Positions 46,102-56,601 are shown, counted from the stretch's first letter. The stretch: 64,000 nucleotides of DNA from Oceanicoccus sagamiensis (GCF_002117105.1 NZ_CP019343.1:4154001-4218000); one strand, 5' to 3'. The notes: generated from the letters alone by a model not told the origin. Translations and numbers: made by a program.

Positions 46102-47142
46102 TTACCCTTCCCTGGAGGATAGGCTCTTCAAGAATTTAGACCTATCGACTATAGACAGCAAATAATTTTTCATCGGGGTTGCCATGGGTTTTTCAACCCC
46201 TAAATGAATTAGCCATGACACAAAAATCATGAAAAAAACCACAACTACAATCATGAGTTGTTCGGGAATAGTATTGGAGTAGTAATCAATTATAGCTTTG
46301 CCTGCCACATTATGGATCAAATACAATGGGTAAGTTAACGCACCTATCGTTACCAAAACCTTGCGTGGTTTTATATTGATTTTTCCAGTACAAAGAAGAT
46401 ACATCAATAGATAAAAACAGCCTATGAGCGCAACTGATATCGACTGCTGCTCTATTCCAGGGTCTTTCATAAACCCTTCAGCCTGATAGAAACCATGATA
46501 ACTGGAAATCAATAGCGATGAGATAAGGATAAAATAGTTATAGGTATTTTTACCCTTCGTTTGTATTAGAAAAAATGCGATACCCGCCATAAAAAAGGAA
46601 GAATAAGCCGGGGAGATAAACCACCCCATAAAAAATGGCTGGGCATAAACTGTATGCATCACCGTTAAAGCAAGCCAAATACTCAGCCAAATGGAAAACC
46701 TGTCAAACACACCAAACAGTAATAATAAAAACACACAGGCATAAAACTTCAATTCTGCCTGCAAGGTCCAGTACACTCCATCAACATCAGAGAATCCCAG
46801 ATAGTCCTGTAATAGCGTTAAGTTTGCCAGTATCTGAGGCAAGCTATAAGAGTGTTCAGTTAATAAGGTCGAAACAACCACAGTAAACATTATTCCAGCC
46901 CAAAGCGCAGGATAAAGGCGGACAAATCTTGAGATACCAAACTGGATAGCCGTTCTATTATTTGCTGATAGTGCTATCACATAACCACTAATCATAAAAA
47001 ATAATGGCACACCTAAATACCCAAACTTTGTTATCTCACTTAACAGTGGATAAGCCGTTGATTCGGGCCTTGAAACAAGGTGGTAAAGCACGACTGAAAT
47101 AGCCGCAAAAAATCTAATAATATCTAGCGCTACAATTCTCAT
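46102..47142 (-). CDS. Acyltransferase 3 family membrane protein
   Basis: About 346 residues with roughly ten TM helices. The family start LDIIRFFAAISVVLYH supplies the conserved arginine and histidine, and GYLGVPLFFMISGYV and a YWTLQAELKFY segment follow. Such enzymes O-acylate surface polysaccharides or lipids. The ATG at 47142 is preferred to a GTG at 47175 because AAGGA lies seven bases before it. The gene is flanked by AT-rich spacers, and the sequence appears more AT-rich than its neighbours, which may indicate acquisition. Confidence 0.87.
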   Translation of the reverse strand: MRIVALDIIRFFAAISVVLYHLVSRPESTAYPLLSEITKFGYLGVPLFFMISGYVIALSANNRTAIQFGISRFVRLYPALWAGIMFTVVVSTLLTEHSYSLPQILANLTLLQDYLGFSDVDGVYWTLQAELKFYACVFLLLLFGVFDRFSIWLSIWLALTVMHTVYAQPFFMGWFISPAYSSFFMAGIAFFLIQTKGKNTYNYFILISSLLISSYHGFYQAEGFMKDPGIEQQSISVALIGCFYLLMYLLCTGKINIKPRKVLVTIGALTYPLYLIHNVAGKAIIDYYSNTIPEQLMIVVVVFFMIFVSWLIHLGVEKPMATPMKNYLLSIVDRSKFLKSLSSREG

Positions 47143-47410
47143 TACTACATCCTTAAAGCTTATTCGAAAGCTCACGACTTCTGGTTGGCTATCTATTGAG
47201 AATAATCATGCCATCCGTGAACTATGACTGTTTATTTTTATACCCTTATTGTCACACTTCAAAAAACAAGCGGTCAAACCCATGATGTAAAGCTTCCCAT
47301 CACTTTATGAAATACATGACTTACATAAGGTAAAGGGGCCATTAGAATCACGGCAAGTTATGCTACCAGAGTATGGTAACACTATAAGCGCCACAAACAC
47401 CGCGCCCTGC

Positions 47411-48139
47411 CTAAGACAGGTCTTCAATCAGTAATTCCCGCTCCCGCCAATCCGGCATTACCTGAGCCAATAGGCGGTAAAACGTTTTGCCATGGTGAAA
47501 CTCTTCCAAATGGGATAATTCATGAGTAATCACATAATCAATACAGGCAAGCGGCATTTTAATCAGCGATACATTAAGCGTCACATCGCCCTTGCTGGAG
47601 CAACTCCCCCAGCGACGGCGCATTTTTCGCACCGTCACCTCCGGCATAACATACTTATCCTGAAACCAATCAGGGAATACTTCAAAGCAGGCAAATAAGC
47701 GCTCTTCATAAATCGCTTCCGCCTCCTGCCGGTACCAACGGTCTAACGCTTTTTCTATTTGGGTACTATTGCTCTTATCCCTGACCGTCACCACAATCAC
47801 ACTGTCGCTAAAAACCACCTTGGCCCTGGGTCCTGCAACAATATGCAAAGGGTAACGCTCTCCTAAATAGGGGTGATACTGGCCATGATCAAAGCCAGGC
47901 TCAAGGGCAAGTTTAGCCAGAGCCTCACGTCGCTGCTCAATCACCCAATCAGAGCGCTGCTCAACAAAATCCATAATTTCATATTTAGGCACCCATTTAG
48001 GGGCACGCACCTCAACAGAGGCATCAGGTAATATATGCAGGGCTATGGTTTTCCGGCGCTGGCGTTTAATCTGGTAATCAAAGGACTGATCCAGATTTAC
48101 GGATTGAGTTTTCTGGATTAAGCGCTGCAGAGGGTTCAC
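47411..48139 (-). CDS. YgjP-like (SprT/WLM-type) metal-dependent protease domain protein
   Basis: A 242-residue cytosolic protein with the DUF45/YgjP fold. The zinc motif [16 protein letters not shown] (HExxH plus a downstream histidine) is near residues 197-212, and [14 protein letters not shown] is the family's conserved basic block. These proteins are predicted peptidases. The start is a GTG that overlaps the recQ stop (GTGA), so it is translated together with recQ; a link to DNA repair, as in SprT-like proteases, is only suggestive. Confidence 0.86.
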   Translation of the reverse strand: MNPLQRLIQKTQSVNLDQSFDYQIKRQRRKTIALHILPDASVEVRAPKWVPKYEIMDFVEQRSDWVIEQRREALAKLALEPGFDHGQYHPYLGERYPLHIVAGPRAKVVFSDSVIVVTVRDKSNSTQIEKALDRWYRQEAEAIYEERLFACFEVFPDWFQDKYVMPEVTVRKMRRRWGSCSSKGDVTLNVSLIKMPLACIDYVITHELSHLEEFHHGKTFYRLLAQVMPDWRERELLIEDLS

Positions 48140-49974
48140 ACCAAATCCGCCTCAGCATGACGGCAAATCACATCAATAAAATCATTGCCATACTTATCTA
48201 ATTTGCTTTCACCCACCCCGGTAATGGTCAATAAATCTATCCGCGACATAGGCCGAACCTCTAACATTTCTTTTAAGGTCGCATCATGAAAAATGACATA
48301 AGGCGGTACATTATATTCTTCGGCCAGACGTTTTCGGCACTCCCTTAAATCATCAAATAACCGTTGATGCTCAGGCTTAACCAGCGCTTTCCTGGTGGAT
48401 TTTTTACCGGCCTTTTTCGCCGAAGGCGCTTTAAAGTCTTCTTTGCGTAAATGCAAAGACTGCTCGCCTTTTAATACCGGCCGGCAGATATCCGTCAACT
48501 GCAACGCACTATAGCCTTCGAGGTCAACGCGTAATAAACCCCGCACGACTAATTGGCGCACCACGGAGCGCCACTGTGCCTCATGAATATCACTGCCAAT
48601 ACCAAAGGTACTCAGCTGCTGATGCCCATGCTGTAATACTTTGTCTGTTTCCTTGCCCAATAACACATCCAGCACATGCACCACCCCAAAACGCTGACCG
48701 GTACGATAAACACAGGATAATAATTTTTGCGCCGCCTCACTGGCATCCCAGGTTTCAGGGGGGATCTGGCAATTATCGCAATTGCCGCAGTGGTCCGGCG
48801 CCTTATCAGCAAAATAATTGAGTAGCACCTGGCGACGACAGCTGGTGACTTCACACAGTCCCAGCATGGCATCAAGCTTATGACGCTCGGCGCGTTTAAA
48901 TTGCTCCGAGCCATTGGATTGCTGCTGCATCTGTTGCAAGCGCACCACATCCTGTAAACCGTAAACCATCCAGGCTTCCGCAGGTAAGCCATCTCGGCCT
49001 GCCCTACCGGTTTCTTGATAATAGGCTTCTATACTTTTGGGTAAGTCCAAATGTGCGACAAAGCGAACATCCGGTTTATCGATCCCCATACCGAAGGCAA
49101 TGGTGGCGACAATAATCACCCCATCCTCCCGTAAAAAACGGCTTTGATGGGTTTCCCGCAATTGGGGCGATAAACCCGCATGGTATGGCAGAGCGGTAAA
49201 ACCCTGCTGGGTTAACCAGGCCGCGGTATCTTCCACTTTCTTGCGCGACAGGCAATAAACAATACCCGCCTCCTGTTTACGCTGCTGCAAAAAAGCCATC
49301 AACTGTTTACGGGGAGAGGTTTTATTAGCGATGCCATAGCGGATATTAGGCCGGTCAAAACCACTGATATAGGACTTGGCGTCGGTTAAAGCCAAGCGCT
49401 CAATAATTTCCTGGCGGGTACGCACATCGGCGGTAGCCGTGAGGGCAATACGGGGAATATTCGGGAAACGCTCATGCAGCAAACTTAAGGATAAGTAATC
49501 TGCTCTAAAATCATGCCCCCACTGGGAGACACAATGGGCCTCATCAATAGCAAACAGCGCCAGCTGGCAACGCTGCAGTAACTCCAGCGTACGCTCCTGT
49601 ACCAGACGCTCTGGTGCGATATAGAGCAAATCCAGCTCACCAGCCAATAGCTGCTGCTCAATAAAATTCTGCTCATTAATGGCCAGAGTGGAATTTAAAA
49701 ACGCCGCTTTTACCCCCAGCTGCTGCATCGCATCCACTTGGTCCTGCATCAAGGCAATTAACGGGGAAATAATCATCCCGACGCCATCACGTAACAGGGA
49801 TGGAATCTGGTAACACAGCGACTTACCGCCGCCGGTAGGCATCAGCACCAGAGCATCATGACCGGCGGTGAGCTGGTCAATAATCTCCGCCTGGTGGCCG
49901 CGAAAGCTGTCATAGCCATAGAGGCTGTTTAATAGGTCTAGTGCAGTTTGCGGCATTCTGGTTATTGTCTTCAT
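48136..49974 (-). CDS. recQ: ATP-dependent DNA helicase RecQ
   Basis: A 3'-5' helicase of RecF-pathway recombination, 612 residues, the usual RecQ length. Motif I is [14 protein letters not shown] (near 45), the DEAH box [15 protein letters not shown] (near 143), motif [12 protein letters not shown], the RQC zinc site cysteines CRRQ...CGNCDNC, and a C-terminal HRDC domain (about 535-610). AGGAG precedes the ATG. It is divergent from bioA over about 125 bases and followed by the overlapping YgjP-like gene. Confidence 0.96.
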   Translation of the reverse strand: MKTITRMPQTALDLLNSLYGYDSFRGHQAEIIDQLTAGHDALVLMPTGGGKSLCYQIPSLLRDGVGMIISPLIALMQDQVDAMQQLGVKAAFLNSTLAINEQNFIEQQLLAGELDLLYIAPERLVQERTLELLQRCQLALFAIDEAHCVSQWGHDFRADYLSLSLLHERFPNIPRIALTATADVRTRQEIIERLALTDAKSYISGFDRPNIRYGIANKTSPRKQLMAFLQQRKQEAGIVYCLSRKKVEDTAAWLTQQGFTALPYHAGLSPQLRETHQSRFLREDGVIIVATIAFGMGIDKPDVRFVAHLDLPKSIEAYYQETGRAGRDGLPAEAWMVYGLQDVVRLQQMQQQSNGSEQFKRAERHKLDAMLGLCEVTSCRRQVLLNYFADKAPDHCGNCDNCQIPPETWDASEAAQKLLSCVYRTGQRFGVVHVLDVLLGKETDKVLQHGHQQLSTFGIGSDIHEAQWRSVVRQLVVRGLLRVDLEGYSALQLTDICRPVLKGEQSLHLRKEDFKAPSAKKAGKKSTRKALVKPEHQRLFDDLRECRKRLAEEYNVPPYVIFHDATLKEMLEVRPMSRIDLLTITGVGESKLDKYGNDFIDVICRHAEADLV

Positions 49975-50036
49975 CGCATCGGACTCCTTTCCGTTAAATA
50001 AATACCCTTAAATATAAGACTTGCTCCTGAAAGTGA

Positions 50037-50065
50037 TTTAAACAGGCTTCGGCTTTGCCTACAAT
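50037..50065 (+). promoter_or_regulatory. Candidate sigma-70 promoter of bioA
   Basis: TTTAAA (50037-50042) and TACAAT (50060-50065) are separated by 17 bases, which would start transcription about 28 bases upstream of the bioA ATG. I see no match to the BirA operator (TTGTAAACC-type inverted repeat) here. Confidence 0.35.
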
Positions 50066-50099
50066 AGCGCCTCTGATCTTTCTCGGGGATGACCAAAAA

Positions 50100-51394
50100 A
50101 TGAGCGATATCAATACGCTTGGCACCGAACAACTTCTGGCTTTAGATAAGCAACATATCTGGCACCCCTATGCCTCAATGATTGATGCGCCGCCGGTTTA
50201 CCCGGTGCTGTCCGCCGCCGGTGTAAGGCTGAAAATGGCCGATGGTGCAGAACTGATTGATGGCCTGTCCTCCTGGTGGTCTGCCATTCACGGCTATAAC
50301 CACCCTGTACTTAACCAGGCGGCAAAAGACCAACTGGACGATATGTCCCATGTAATGTTTGGCGGCATCACCCATCCCAGCGCGGTTAAGTTAGCCAAAC
50401 TGTTAGTCGATATTACCTCCCCCTCACTGAATAAAGTGTTCTTTAGTGACTCGGGCTCTGTGGCGGTAGAAGTCGCTATTAAAATGGCGATTCAATACTG
50501 GTACTCCGTTGGCCGCAAAGAAAAGCATCAATTACTGACCCTGAAAAATGGCTATCACGGTGATACCTTTGGCGCCATGGCGACCTGTGACCCGGTAACG
50601 GGCATGCATCATATGTTTAGCGAAGTGTTGCCCAAACACCTCTTTGCTGAAGCACCCCGAACACGGTTTGGCGAAGCCTTTAATGAAGAAGATATCAGCA
50701 GTTTTAAAACACTGATTGAAGCCAATCACCACCATCTGGCAGCCGTCATTCTTGAACCGATTGTGCAAGGCACCGGCGGTATGAATTTTTATTCACCAGA
50801 GTATCTAAAACAGGTGCGGCAACTCTGTGACCAGTATGACGTGCTATTGATTGCCGATGAAATTGCTACCGGTTTTGGCCGTACCGGTAAATTATTTGCC
50901 TGTGAACATGCGGCTATCGAACCGGATATTCTCTGTGTCGGCAAATGCTTAACCGGCGGCTATTTATCACTGGCGGCAACCCTGTGTAACGATAAGGTCA
51001 GCACCGGTATCTGCGAAGGTGAAGCCGGGGTGTTTATGCATGGCCCTACTTTTATGGCCAACCCCTTAGCCACCGCTATTGCTTATGCCAGTGTGCAATT
51101 ATTACTATCCCAACCCTGGCAACAGATCGTCGCCAATTTAGAAGCTCAGCTATTAAAGGGGCTGGCCCCGCCAGAGAACTGGATAATGTCGCCGATGTAC
51201 GGGTACTGGGCAGTATTGGCGTGATTGAATTAACCGAAGCGGTGGATATGGCAGCGATACAAAAACGGCTGGTCGAGCGCGGCATTTGGGTCAGGCCTTT
51301 TGGCAAACTGGTGTATACCATCCCGCCTTATATTATTAGCGATCAGGATATTGCCACTTTAACCGCAGGCCTGGTTGAGGTGGTGCGAGGATAG
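50100..51394 (+). CDS. bioA: Adenosylmethionine-8-amino-7-oxononanoate aminotransferase, frameshifted in a C run
   Basis: The PLP-dependent biotin-pathway enzyme that makes 7,8-diaminopelargonate from KAPA with SAM as amino donor. The protein has QHIWHPYASM, SSWWSAIHGYNHP, the PLP-phosphate loop SDSGSVAVEVA, and the aldimine lysine in CVGKCLTGGY. The reading frame ends at 51224 in an unrelated tail, but the other frame continues with ARELDNVADVRVLGSIGVIE and ends in RPFGKLVYTIPPYI, the true BioA C-terminus (stop at 51394). One additional C in the run 51166-51169 restores about 431 residues. If the deletion were real the strain would probably need biotin. The ATG at 50100 fits the family; GGGGATG lies upstream. 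Confidence 0.88.
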
Positions 51395-51426
51395 CGCTTT
51401 AACATAAAACCGCTATCCCCAACACT

Positions 51427-52779
51427 TTAGATACAACATCCACAGACTGACATAACGCCGGCTTCAGTCGTCGTCCATTGACCATTCCAAACTCTGGCCG
51501 TATCTGCGCAGACTGCCGGGCATTTACCCTGTGCATCGGTATTACTCCAAATGGGGCCAGCATCAATATCCGAACAGCTGCTGGTCTGAGGCACACCGAA
51601 GCCAAGAAACCAGGAAAAATCCAGCGGCTTATAAGCCGGCGGCAAGGCAGTCGGTGTTCCTACATTAGCACCACCGGGCAATGGGCCACCGGGAGGGGTC
51701 GAACCTGAAGGCGCTGGAGTTGGCTGCCTTTGCGCGTAGTTATGGCAGGTAATACAAGACGCTTCTTGCGCTGGCACATTGGCATTGAACTCTACAAATG
51801 AACTACCCAAACGCCCCTGGCTATCGGTTGGCTGGTCAAACACGGTTTGGGTGCCTGTTAAACGGTAATTCTGGAAAGCCGGGTCCAATGCTGAACCGGC
51901 AGTATTAAACAAGGTTTGCAAAGCGGCTGTTGGCGCAGTATCAGCACCGGTGGAGGTAGCGGGATTAGAACCCCAATTATCAGTGCACTGGTTATAGAGC
52001 GTTGGTTTGCAGCGGTTAGGGTTGGTCGTGGCATACTGTGGCTCAAAGGTAGCCCAGAGCCAATTAGGGTAGAGCTTGGAGCTGATATGTATACCCGCCA
52101 ATGCATAACAAATGCCCTCAATCTTTTCCAGATAGATTTGACTATTGGGCGCAGAACAATCAAACGTCACCTGCGTAAAGGAGGAGGCCGGCACCCAGTC
52201 CGCTTTCACTTCAACCGCCGCAGTAGGAAAATCAATCGTCTTACCCGACTGCAAATAGTTCACCTGCCCTGCCTGTGTTAACAAACCCTTGCTGCGAGCA
52301 TAGTCCTCTTCGGCAGCATTGATCGTTACCTCTTCGCAAAATACGGGTTTGCTACTTAAGTTGGTCGGCACAAAGCCAAGCAACGAAGGGTCGGCGGTTG
52401 ATGTGGTTGTCATCGGTGAACACCCAGCGGTACGCTTGGGGTTATCGGCGGCTCCCAAGGTATCCCGTAAAGCGCTCCCGCCAAGCCTACCGATGGTACG
52501 GCAGTCTTGAGGGTTATCCAGACAGGCCTGTGTGGTCCAGGTCTCCCAGGTCAGTTGGCCCTGGGCGGTTTTACAATTAATGGCCACAAACAATTGCCAG
52601 GCGGTTTCTTCCTGAGTATTGGCCGGGGTTAATGGCAAGGCACAGACATCTTTTATAATCGGTACAGCTGCGGGCGGTGTTTTAGCCGCAGCGGATAATA
52701 CGGGCGCAAAGATAAAAAGTATTGCAGAACAAAAAATACGGAAATTAACTGAAGCAAGCAATGTTGTTATAGTCTTCAT
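51427..52779 (-). CDS. Secreted protein with CxxCH haem motif and C-terminal mannan-binding lectin domain
   Basis: About 450 residues after a signal peptide (about 1-31, ending LSAAAK). The middle is unfamiliar and cysteine-rich. A CITCH motif (about 342-346) could bind haem covalently. A proline/glycine-rich linker (about 353-381) leads to a C-terminal module (about 402-450) with DIDAGPIWSNTDAQ, then VWNGQWTTTEAGVMSV, the pattern of Microcystis viridis-type mannan-binding lectins. Extra cysteines (CPAVC, CGCC) suggest disulphides. The ATG at 52779 is chosen because a signal peptide and GGATAG follow the expected layout; a longer frame to 52887 is less likely. It converges with bioA. Confidence 0.72.
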   Translation of the reverse strand: MKTITTLLASVNFRIFCSAILFIFAPVLSAAAKTPPAAVPIIKDVCALPLTPANTQEETAWQLFVAINCKTAQGQLTWETWTTQACLDNPQDCRTIGRLGGSALRDTLGAADNPKRTAGCSPMTTTSTADPSLLGFVPTNLSSKPVFCEEVTINAAEEDYARSKGLLTQAGQVNYLQSGKTIDFPTAAVEVKADWVPASSFTQVTFDCSAPNSQIYLEKIEGICYALAGIHISSKLYPNWLWATFEPQYATTNPNRCKPTLYNQCTDNWGSNPATSTGADTAPTAALQTLFNTAGSALDPAFQNYRLTGTQTVFDQPTDSQGRLGSSFVEFNANVPAQEASCITCHNYAQRQPTPAPSGSTPPGGPLPGGANVGTPTALPPAYKPLDFSWFLGFGVPQTSSCSDIDAGPIWSNTDAQGKCPAVCADTARVWNGQWTTTEAGVMSVCGCCI

Positions 52780-52888
52780 TATATCTATCCTTAAAGTTTG
52801 AAGATAAAGTAACAGGCAGACAATCCACCTGATTTTTAGCACTGCCGGATGGCAGAGGTTAAAAATCCAGAACGCCTTAACGCACAAA

Positions 52889-53434
52889 CTAGTACGCGGC
52901 TTTATTTACTCGAGTTACAGGCACTCTTCCCCTGGAGAAAACAAACACAGTTTGATCAGTGAATAAGGCGCCATAATAAGGCCGCCTTGTCAGGTGGGCA
53001 AAAGAAACCAGATGCAACTCCAGCCCATATTCCAAGAATAGCGTCACACTTAAAATATCATTATTATCGTCGCCACGAAAAATAAAAACATCTTCCACTC
53101 TTAGGCCACTGTATTCAAAGAAGTCTTCACAAAAAACGCGGCCCGAAAACCCACTATAGCGCTGATTAAATTCATCAACGGAGACATTTTCAGCAAAAAC
53201 TGAATTCCCTTTATCTGCATCAGAAAAATGCAGCTTTACTGGCGCCAGTCCTTCAAACAACAAATAACTACAGAGACAATAGGTAAACGAAAAATCTTCA
53301 GGCCTACCGATATCAAGTAAAAACCTGACACTCGACACTTCCTTCAGCACTTCTCCTTTTAGCGATAAAAATGTATCTTCACTAGCCTTTGAACCACTCA
53401 TAGAGTTAATCCACTTAATGATTTGCTTATGCAT
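52889..53434 (-). CDS. Hypothetical protein
   Basis: A 181-residue protein that I do not recognise. It has no signal peptide or membrane segment. It is mixed alpha/beta, with acidic patches (RGDDNND) and a C-terminal beta-rich stretch ending VFVFSRGRVPVTRV. The start could be the ATG at 53434 or the one at 53401; neither has a strong ribosome binding site. It lies about 110 bases upstream of the lectin-tailed protein on the same strand, but the AT-rich surroundings give no functional hint. Confidence 0.55.
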   Translation of the reverse strand: MHKQIIKWINSMSGSKASEDTFLSLKGEVLKEVSSVRFLLDIGRPEDFSFTYCLCSYLLFEGLAPVKLHFSDADKGNSVFAENVSVDEFNQRYSGFSGRVFCEDFFEYSGLRVEDVFIFRGDDNNDILSVTLFLEYGLELHLVSFAHLTRRPYYGALFTDQTVFVFSRGRVPVTRVNKAAY

Positions 53435-53921
53435 TTAGCAAACTTACGACTGGCATGCGCAGGAAAAACCACAGCAGCAAGCAGTAATAACATTAAAAAA
53501 GTAAGTAAACTAAAGACCGAACAACACAACCTCTTCCTAGAACCCTTTTTACCTTGCACACCTCAATCCTGCACAAGTATTTTGTATTATATTTTTGGAG
53601 TCTATCTTATCCGTAAGCAATATGGATTAGCAAAAACGACAATTTTATTTAACATTTTTTACAAGCAAAAGAAGTAGGGTTATACAAACAAGAAAGGCGG
53701 TATAGAATGCTATAAAGCCATTATAGCTTTGGTTTAATTGGGTAAACTTTGCTAGAAAAATGGTGTTTTATTAGCGACATCGATGGTGTCAGCTGATTTT
53801 TATACCACCAATTTTGAATAAAAAAAGTTATAAAAAATCGACATTTCCCTTTGCGCTATTGAATACAGCCCTGTCACTAAACATTATCGGACTAAAAGCA
53901 TTAAAGAGATATTCAACGAGG
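53435..53921. other. AT-rich intergenic stretch
   Basis: About 490 bases without a supported gene. The open frames at 53423-53677 and 53814-54005 have no ribosome binding site or recognisable product. A 7-bp hairpin GCTATAA/TTATAGC (53709-53727) with a moderately T-rich flank could be a weak terminator. Confidence 0.4.
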
Positions 53922-54281
53922 TTATTTAGGGGGTTCTCCCCAGCGGTTCGGCCCTGCCTCACTGTCCTGACACAAAAAGAACAGCACAACCAAAAAACCA
54001 ATTAGCGGCACCAACAAAATTAACAACCACCAGGCACTGCGACCCGTATCATGCAAACGGCGAAATAGCACAGCAAAAGAAGGAATAATGACTACCAGGG
54101 CATAGAGGATACCGATAAGGCCCATACCGGTTTCAGGATCAAAGGTACCGGTAGCCTGATCAATAACACCAATAACGATAGTCAATATCAGATTAAATAA
54201 AACAAAATACCAATATTCTTTACGCCGGGAGCGCCCACCAAAGACAGCGTACTTTTTTAACACATCAATATAGCTATTCAT
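53922..54281 (-). CDS. DUF805 family inner-membrane protein
   Basis: A 119-residue membrane protein with three hydrophobic helices. The family motifs are FGGRSRRKEYWYF near the start, FRRLHDTGRSAWW in the middle and the end PGPNRWGEPP-like (AGPNRWGEPPK). Similar to E. coli YhaH/YhaI; function unknown. AAGGATA precedes the ATG. It is 52 bases downstream of the MFS transporter start of the next gene's end on the same strand, so cotranscription with that gene is not evident. Confidence 0.85.
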   Translation of the reverse strand: MNSYIDVLKKYAVFGGRSRRKEYWYFVLFNLILTIVIGVIDQATGTFDPETGMGLIGILYALVVIIPSFAVLFRRLHDTGRSAWWLLILLVPLIGFLVVLFFLCQDSEAGPNRWGEPPK

Positions 54282-54333
54282 CCGTAAATATCCTTGTTGT
54301 CGATAGTATGTAAAGGGGGAGATTACAGCGGTT

Positions 54334-55527
54334 CTAGTTCACCACAACCGATTTCTTTTTAGTAGCCAGTGCCAGTAATACTACCAGGAACAATGATATC
54401 GCCCCCAGATAAAACGGCATATTTATACCCAGTGATGCGTAAATACTCCCTGCTAATAAAGGCCCCACAACTCGCCCCATTAGACCAAAGGCAGAAAAAG
54501 CGCCCATAACACTGCCTCGTTCATGGGGCTCGGCACGCTTGGAAACCACTGTTTGTAAACCGGTAAAGAAAAACGCCATGCCCACGCCCGCCAGACACCA
54601 GGCAAAGACCGAACCGGGTAAAGACGCCTGAGAAGCGGTATAGACCATCACCAAAAAGGCCAGACCATAAATACCGGCCCCGGCAATAAACATCAAGTAT
54701 TCTCCAAAGCGTTTGCTGACTGGCGCTATCAGTTTTGCCTGCACAATAGAGAGGGTTAAGCCAGACAGTAAAAACACCCACATTAAACCCTGCGGCCCCT
54801 CGATCACCTCAGTGTCTTTTAAAAACAGTGGCAGTACCACTTCACCAAAGGCACCGGCAATGTTAAACAGCACCGCGCAGATAAATAGCGGTAGCATTAA
54901 TGGTTTGGCCAGAGCGCTGGGCACACCGGCAAAGGGGTTAATACTAAGGGGCTTGCTGCGGCTTTGTTGCCGATGCGCTTTGTCGAGACTCTCGGGCAAG
55001 AAGATTGCCATGGAAATACAGGCAATCAAGGAAAGCGCCGCAGAGGTATAAGCGGCCAGTTCCAGACTGCTATTATCAAAGCTGTCCCCCGCTAGCCAGG
55101 CACCAACGGCAGGGCCAATGACAAAACCCAGACCGGTAGCCGCACCAATCTTACCCATGCTCTGGGCCCGCTGTTCTTCGTTGGTGACATCGGCGATATA
55201 GGCCTGGGCAACGGCCATATTGCCCGCCATCGCCCCCTGTATCAGCCGAGCCAGGGCTAATAACCAGAGTGAACTGGCCAAACCCAGCACAATATAGCCC
55301 AGCGCAGCACCAAACATCGACAGCACCAGCACGGGCTTACGGCCATAGCGGTCACTTAATAAACCGAGATAAGGTGAGGAAAAAACAATGGCAACCGGAT
55401 AGATCGCAAAGAACATCGTCGCTATATCCGGGCTAGCTCCCAGTTGTAGCGCATAAAACAGAAAAACAGGGATGATAATGCCAAACCCTGCACTATCCAG
55501 CAGGGCGACGAGGAACAGCGTTCGCAT
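54334..55527 (-). CDS. Major facilitator superfamily drug:H+ antiporter (TetA-like DHA1)
   Basis: A 397-residue exporter with twelve predicted TM helices. The DHA1 signatures are present: LLDSAGFGIIIPV in helix 1, motif A GLLSDRYGRKPVL between helices 2 and 3, the RLIQGAMAGNMAVAQAYIADV motif B region, and FVIGPAVGAWLAG (motif C) in helix 5. The family includes tetracycline exporters, but most members act on other or unknown compounds. A resistance phenotype is not implied by sequence alone. Confidence 0.88.
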   Translation of the reverse strand: MRTLFLVALLDSAGFGIIIPVFLFYALQLGASPDIATMFFAIYPVAIVFSSPYLGLLSDRYGRKPVLVLSMFGAALGYIVLGLASSLWLLALARLIQGAMAGNMAVAQAYIADVTNEEQRAQSMGKIGAATGLGFVIGPAVGAWLAGDSFDNSSLELAAYTSAALSLIACISMAIFLPESLDKAHRQQSRSKPLSINPFAGVPSALAKPLMLPLFICAVLFNIAGAFGEVVLPLFLKDTEVIEGPQGLMWVFLLSGLTLSIVQAKLIAPVSKRFGEYLMFIAGAGIYGLAFLVMVYTASQASLPGSVFAWCLAGVGMAFFFTGLQTVVSKRAEPHERGSVMGAFSAFGLMGRVVGPLLAGSIYASLGINMPFYLGAISLFLVVLLALATKKKSVVVN

Positions 55528-55625
55528 TCAGGGAAACCTTATTATTATCGACTTCAATAATAAGGAGTCTACCAGTTACTGCCCCCTAGCGGCGGCTTAT
55601 CCGGGCCAGGGCATGAAAATCTTTA

Positions 55626-56420
55626 TTAAGATTCAGCAGGCTTTAGCTCTCGGCGGCATAACTCCCTGACCTGGTCAGTTTGCTCTGCGCCAAATAAGGC
55701 ATCGAAGCGACCCCAGCCCTTAACATCCATTTCACGGGCTAATAGCATATCCATAAGATGGCCACCGCGCTGGGTCAGGTACTGTTTATCCACCTGGTCA
55801 AAGCTAAAGTTATCCACCAAATGCAGGAAATGATCGAGATAGACCGGCATCACTTTATCCCGGACCATTTCATACTCCGGCTGCTCGACTTCTTTGCCAT
55901 ACATCCCCCAGGTGGAAAGATACTGCTTGCGATCCGCCTGAATACGGCTGGTGGGTATGGATTTAATCTTCTTGCTTTCGGTGGTGGCACTGAGGGGGGT
56001 ATAGGCTTCACGCCAGTAATCCGGGTACATCACGCCATCCACCTTAGGCGCCAAATCAATATGGTAACTCCAGATAGCCGGTGGGTTGATGTTGTAATGC
56101 ATTAAAAAATGCGGAATCGGGCTATCGGCACGGGTCATGGCATACATCAGGTTCATATCATTGCCAGGGCCACCGATATAGAGGTGGAATAAACGGTCAA
56201 TCACAGAATCTTCCGGGGCCTTCCATAGACGAACCCAGCCAGCTTCAACATAGGGTGGGCGGCGCAGCTTAAGTGGTAAAATCGGCCCTACGCCATCGGT
56301 AACCTCTTCAAGGCCACAATGCTCGATAATACGGTCTCTAACGATAATCGTGTCCGCGAGGGGTTCTGGCAGCTTGTCAAAATCAGTATTGTCGGCGAGT
56401 GCGGGCTGTGGGGGATTCAT
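55626..56420 (-). CDS. Hypothetical protein with possible ferredoxin-dependent bilin reductase-like fold
   Basis: A 264-residue soluble protein of uncertain family. The stretch with DMNLMYAMTRADSPIPHFLM, YHIDLAPKVDGVMYPDYW, and the late YLTQRGGHLMDMLLAREMD, followed by RFDALFGAEQTDQV, recalls the layout of bilin reductases and red chlorophyll catabolite reductase. There the core carries a substrate-facing aspartate and the C-terminus reads like KDP-G-F--LFG-EWA. This is a visual resemblance only. No haem oxygenase or phytochrome gene is nearby. GAGG precedes the ATG. It is divergent from the AraC-type regulator. Confidence 0.5.
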   Translation of the reverse strand: MNPPQPALADNTDFDKLPEPLADTIIVRDRIIEHCGLEEVTDGVGPILPLKLRRPPYVEAGWVRLWKAPEDSVIDRLFHLYIGGPGNDMNLMYAMTRADSPIPHFLMHYNINPPAIWSYHIDLAPKVDGVMYPDYWREAYTPLSATTESKKIKSIPTSRIQADRKQYLSTWGMYGKEVEQPEYEMVRDKVMPVYLDHFLHLVDNFSFDQVDKQYLTQRGGHLMDMLLAREMDVKGWGRFDALFGAEQTDQVRELCRRELKPAES

Positions 56421-56601
56421 GGCAAAAACCTCGTTATCTTTTGGGGAACATACGTGGTGAATTGCCTGTCAGATCAATATCTTGAGCAGAAATGGGCAAA
56501 TCAGTTACAACTCCAATGAATAGTGGCTATAGCTTGGTTACTGTGTCTAAATCCTTTACTATCAACAGACAGTAATAAGACTTAAAAACGACCTGGAGCC
56601 T

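Noticed and set aside
49975-50099. BirA operator between recQ and bioA
   Set aside because: I looked for the TTGTAAACC-type inverted repeat and found no acceptable match.
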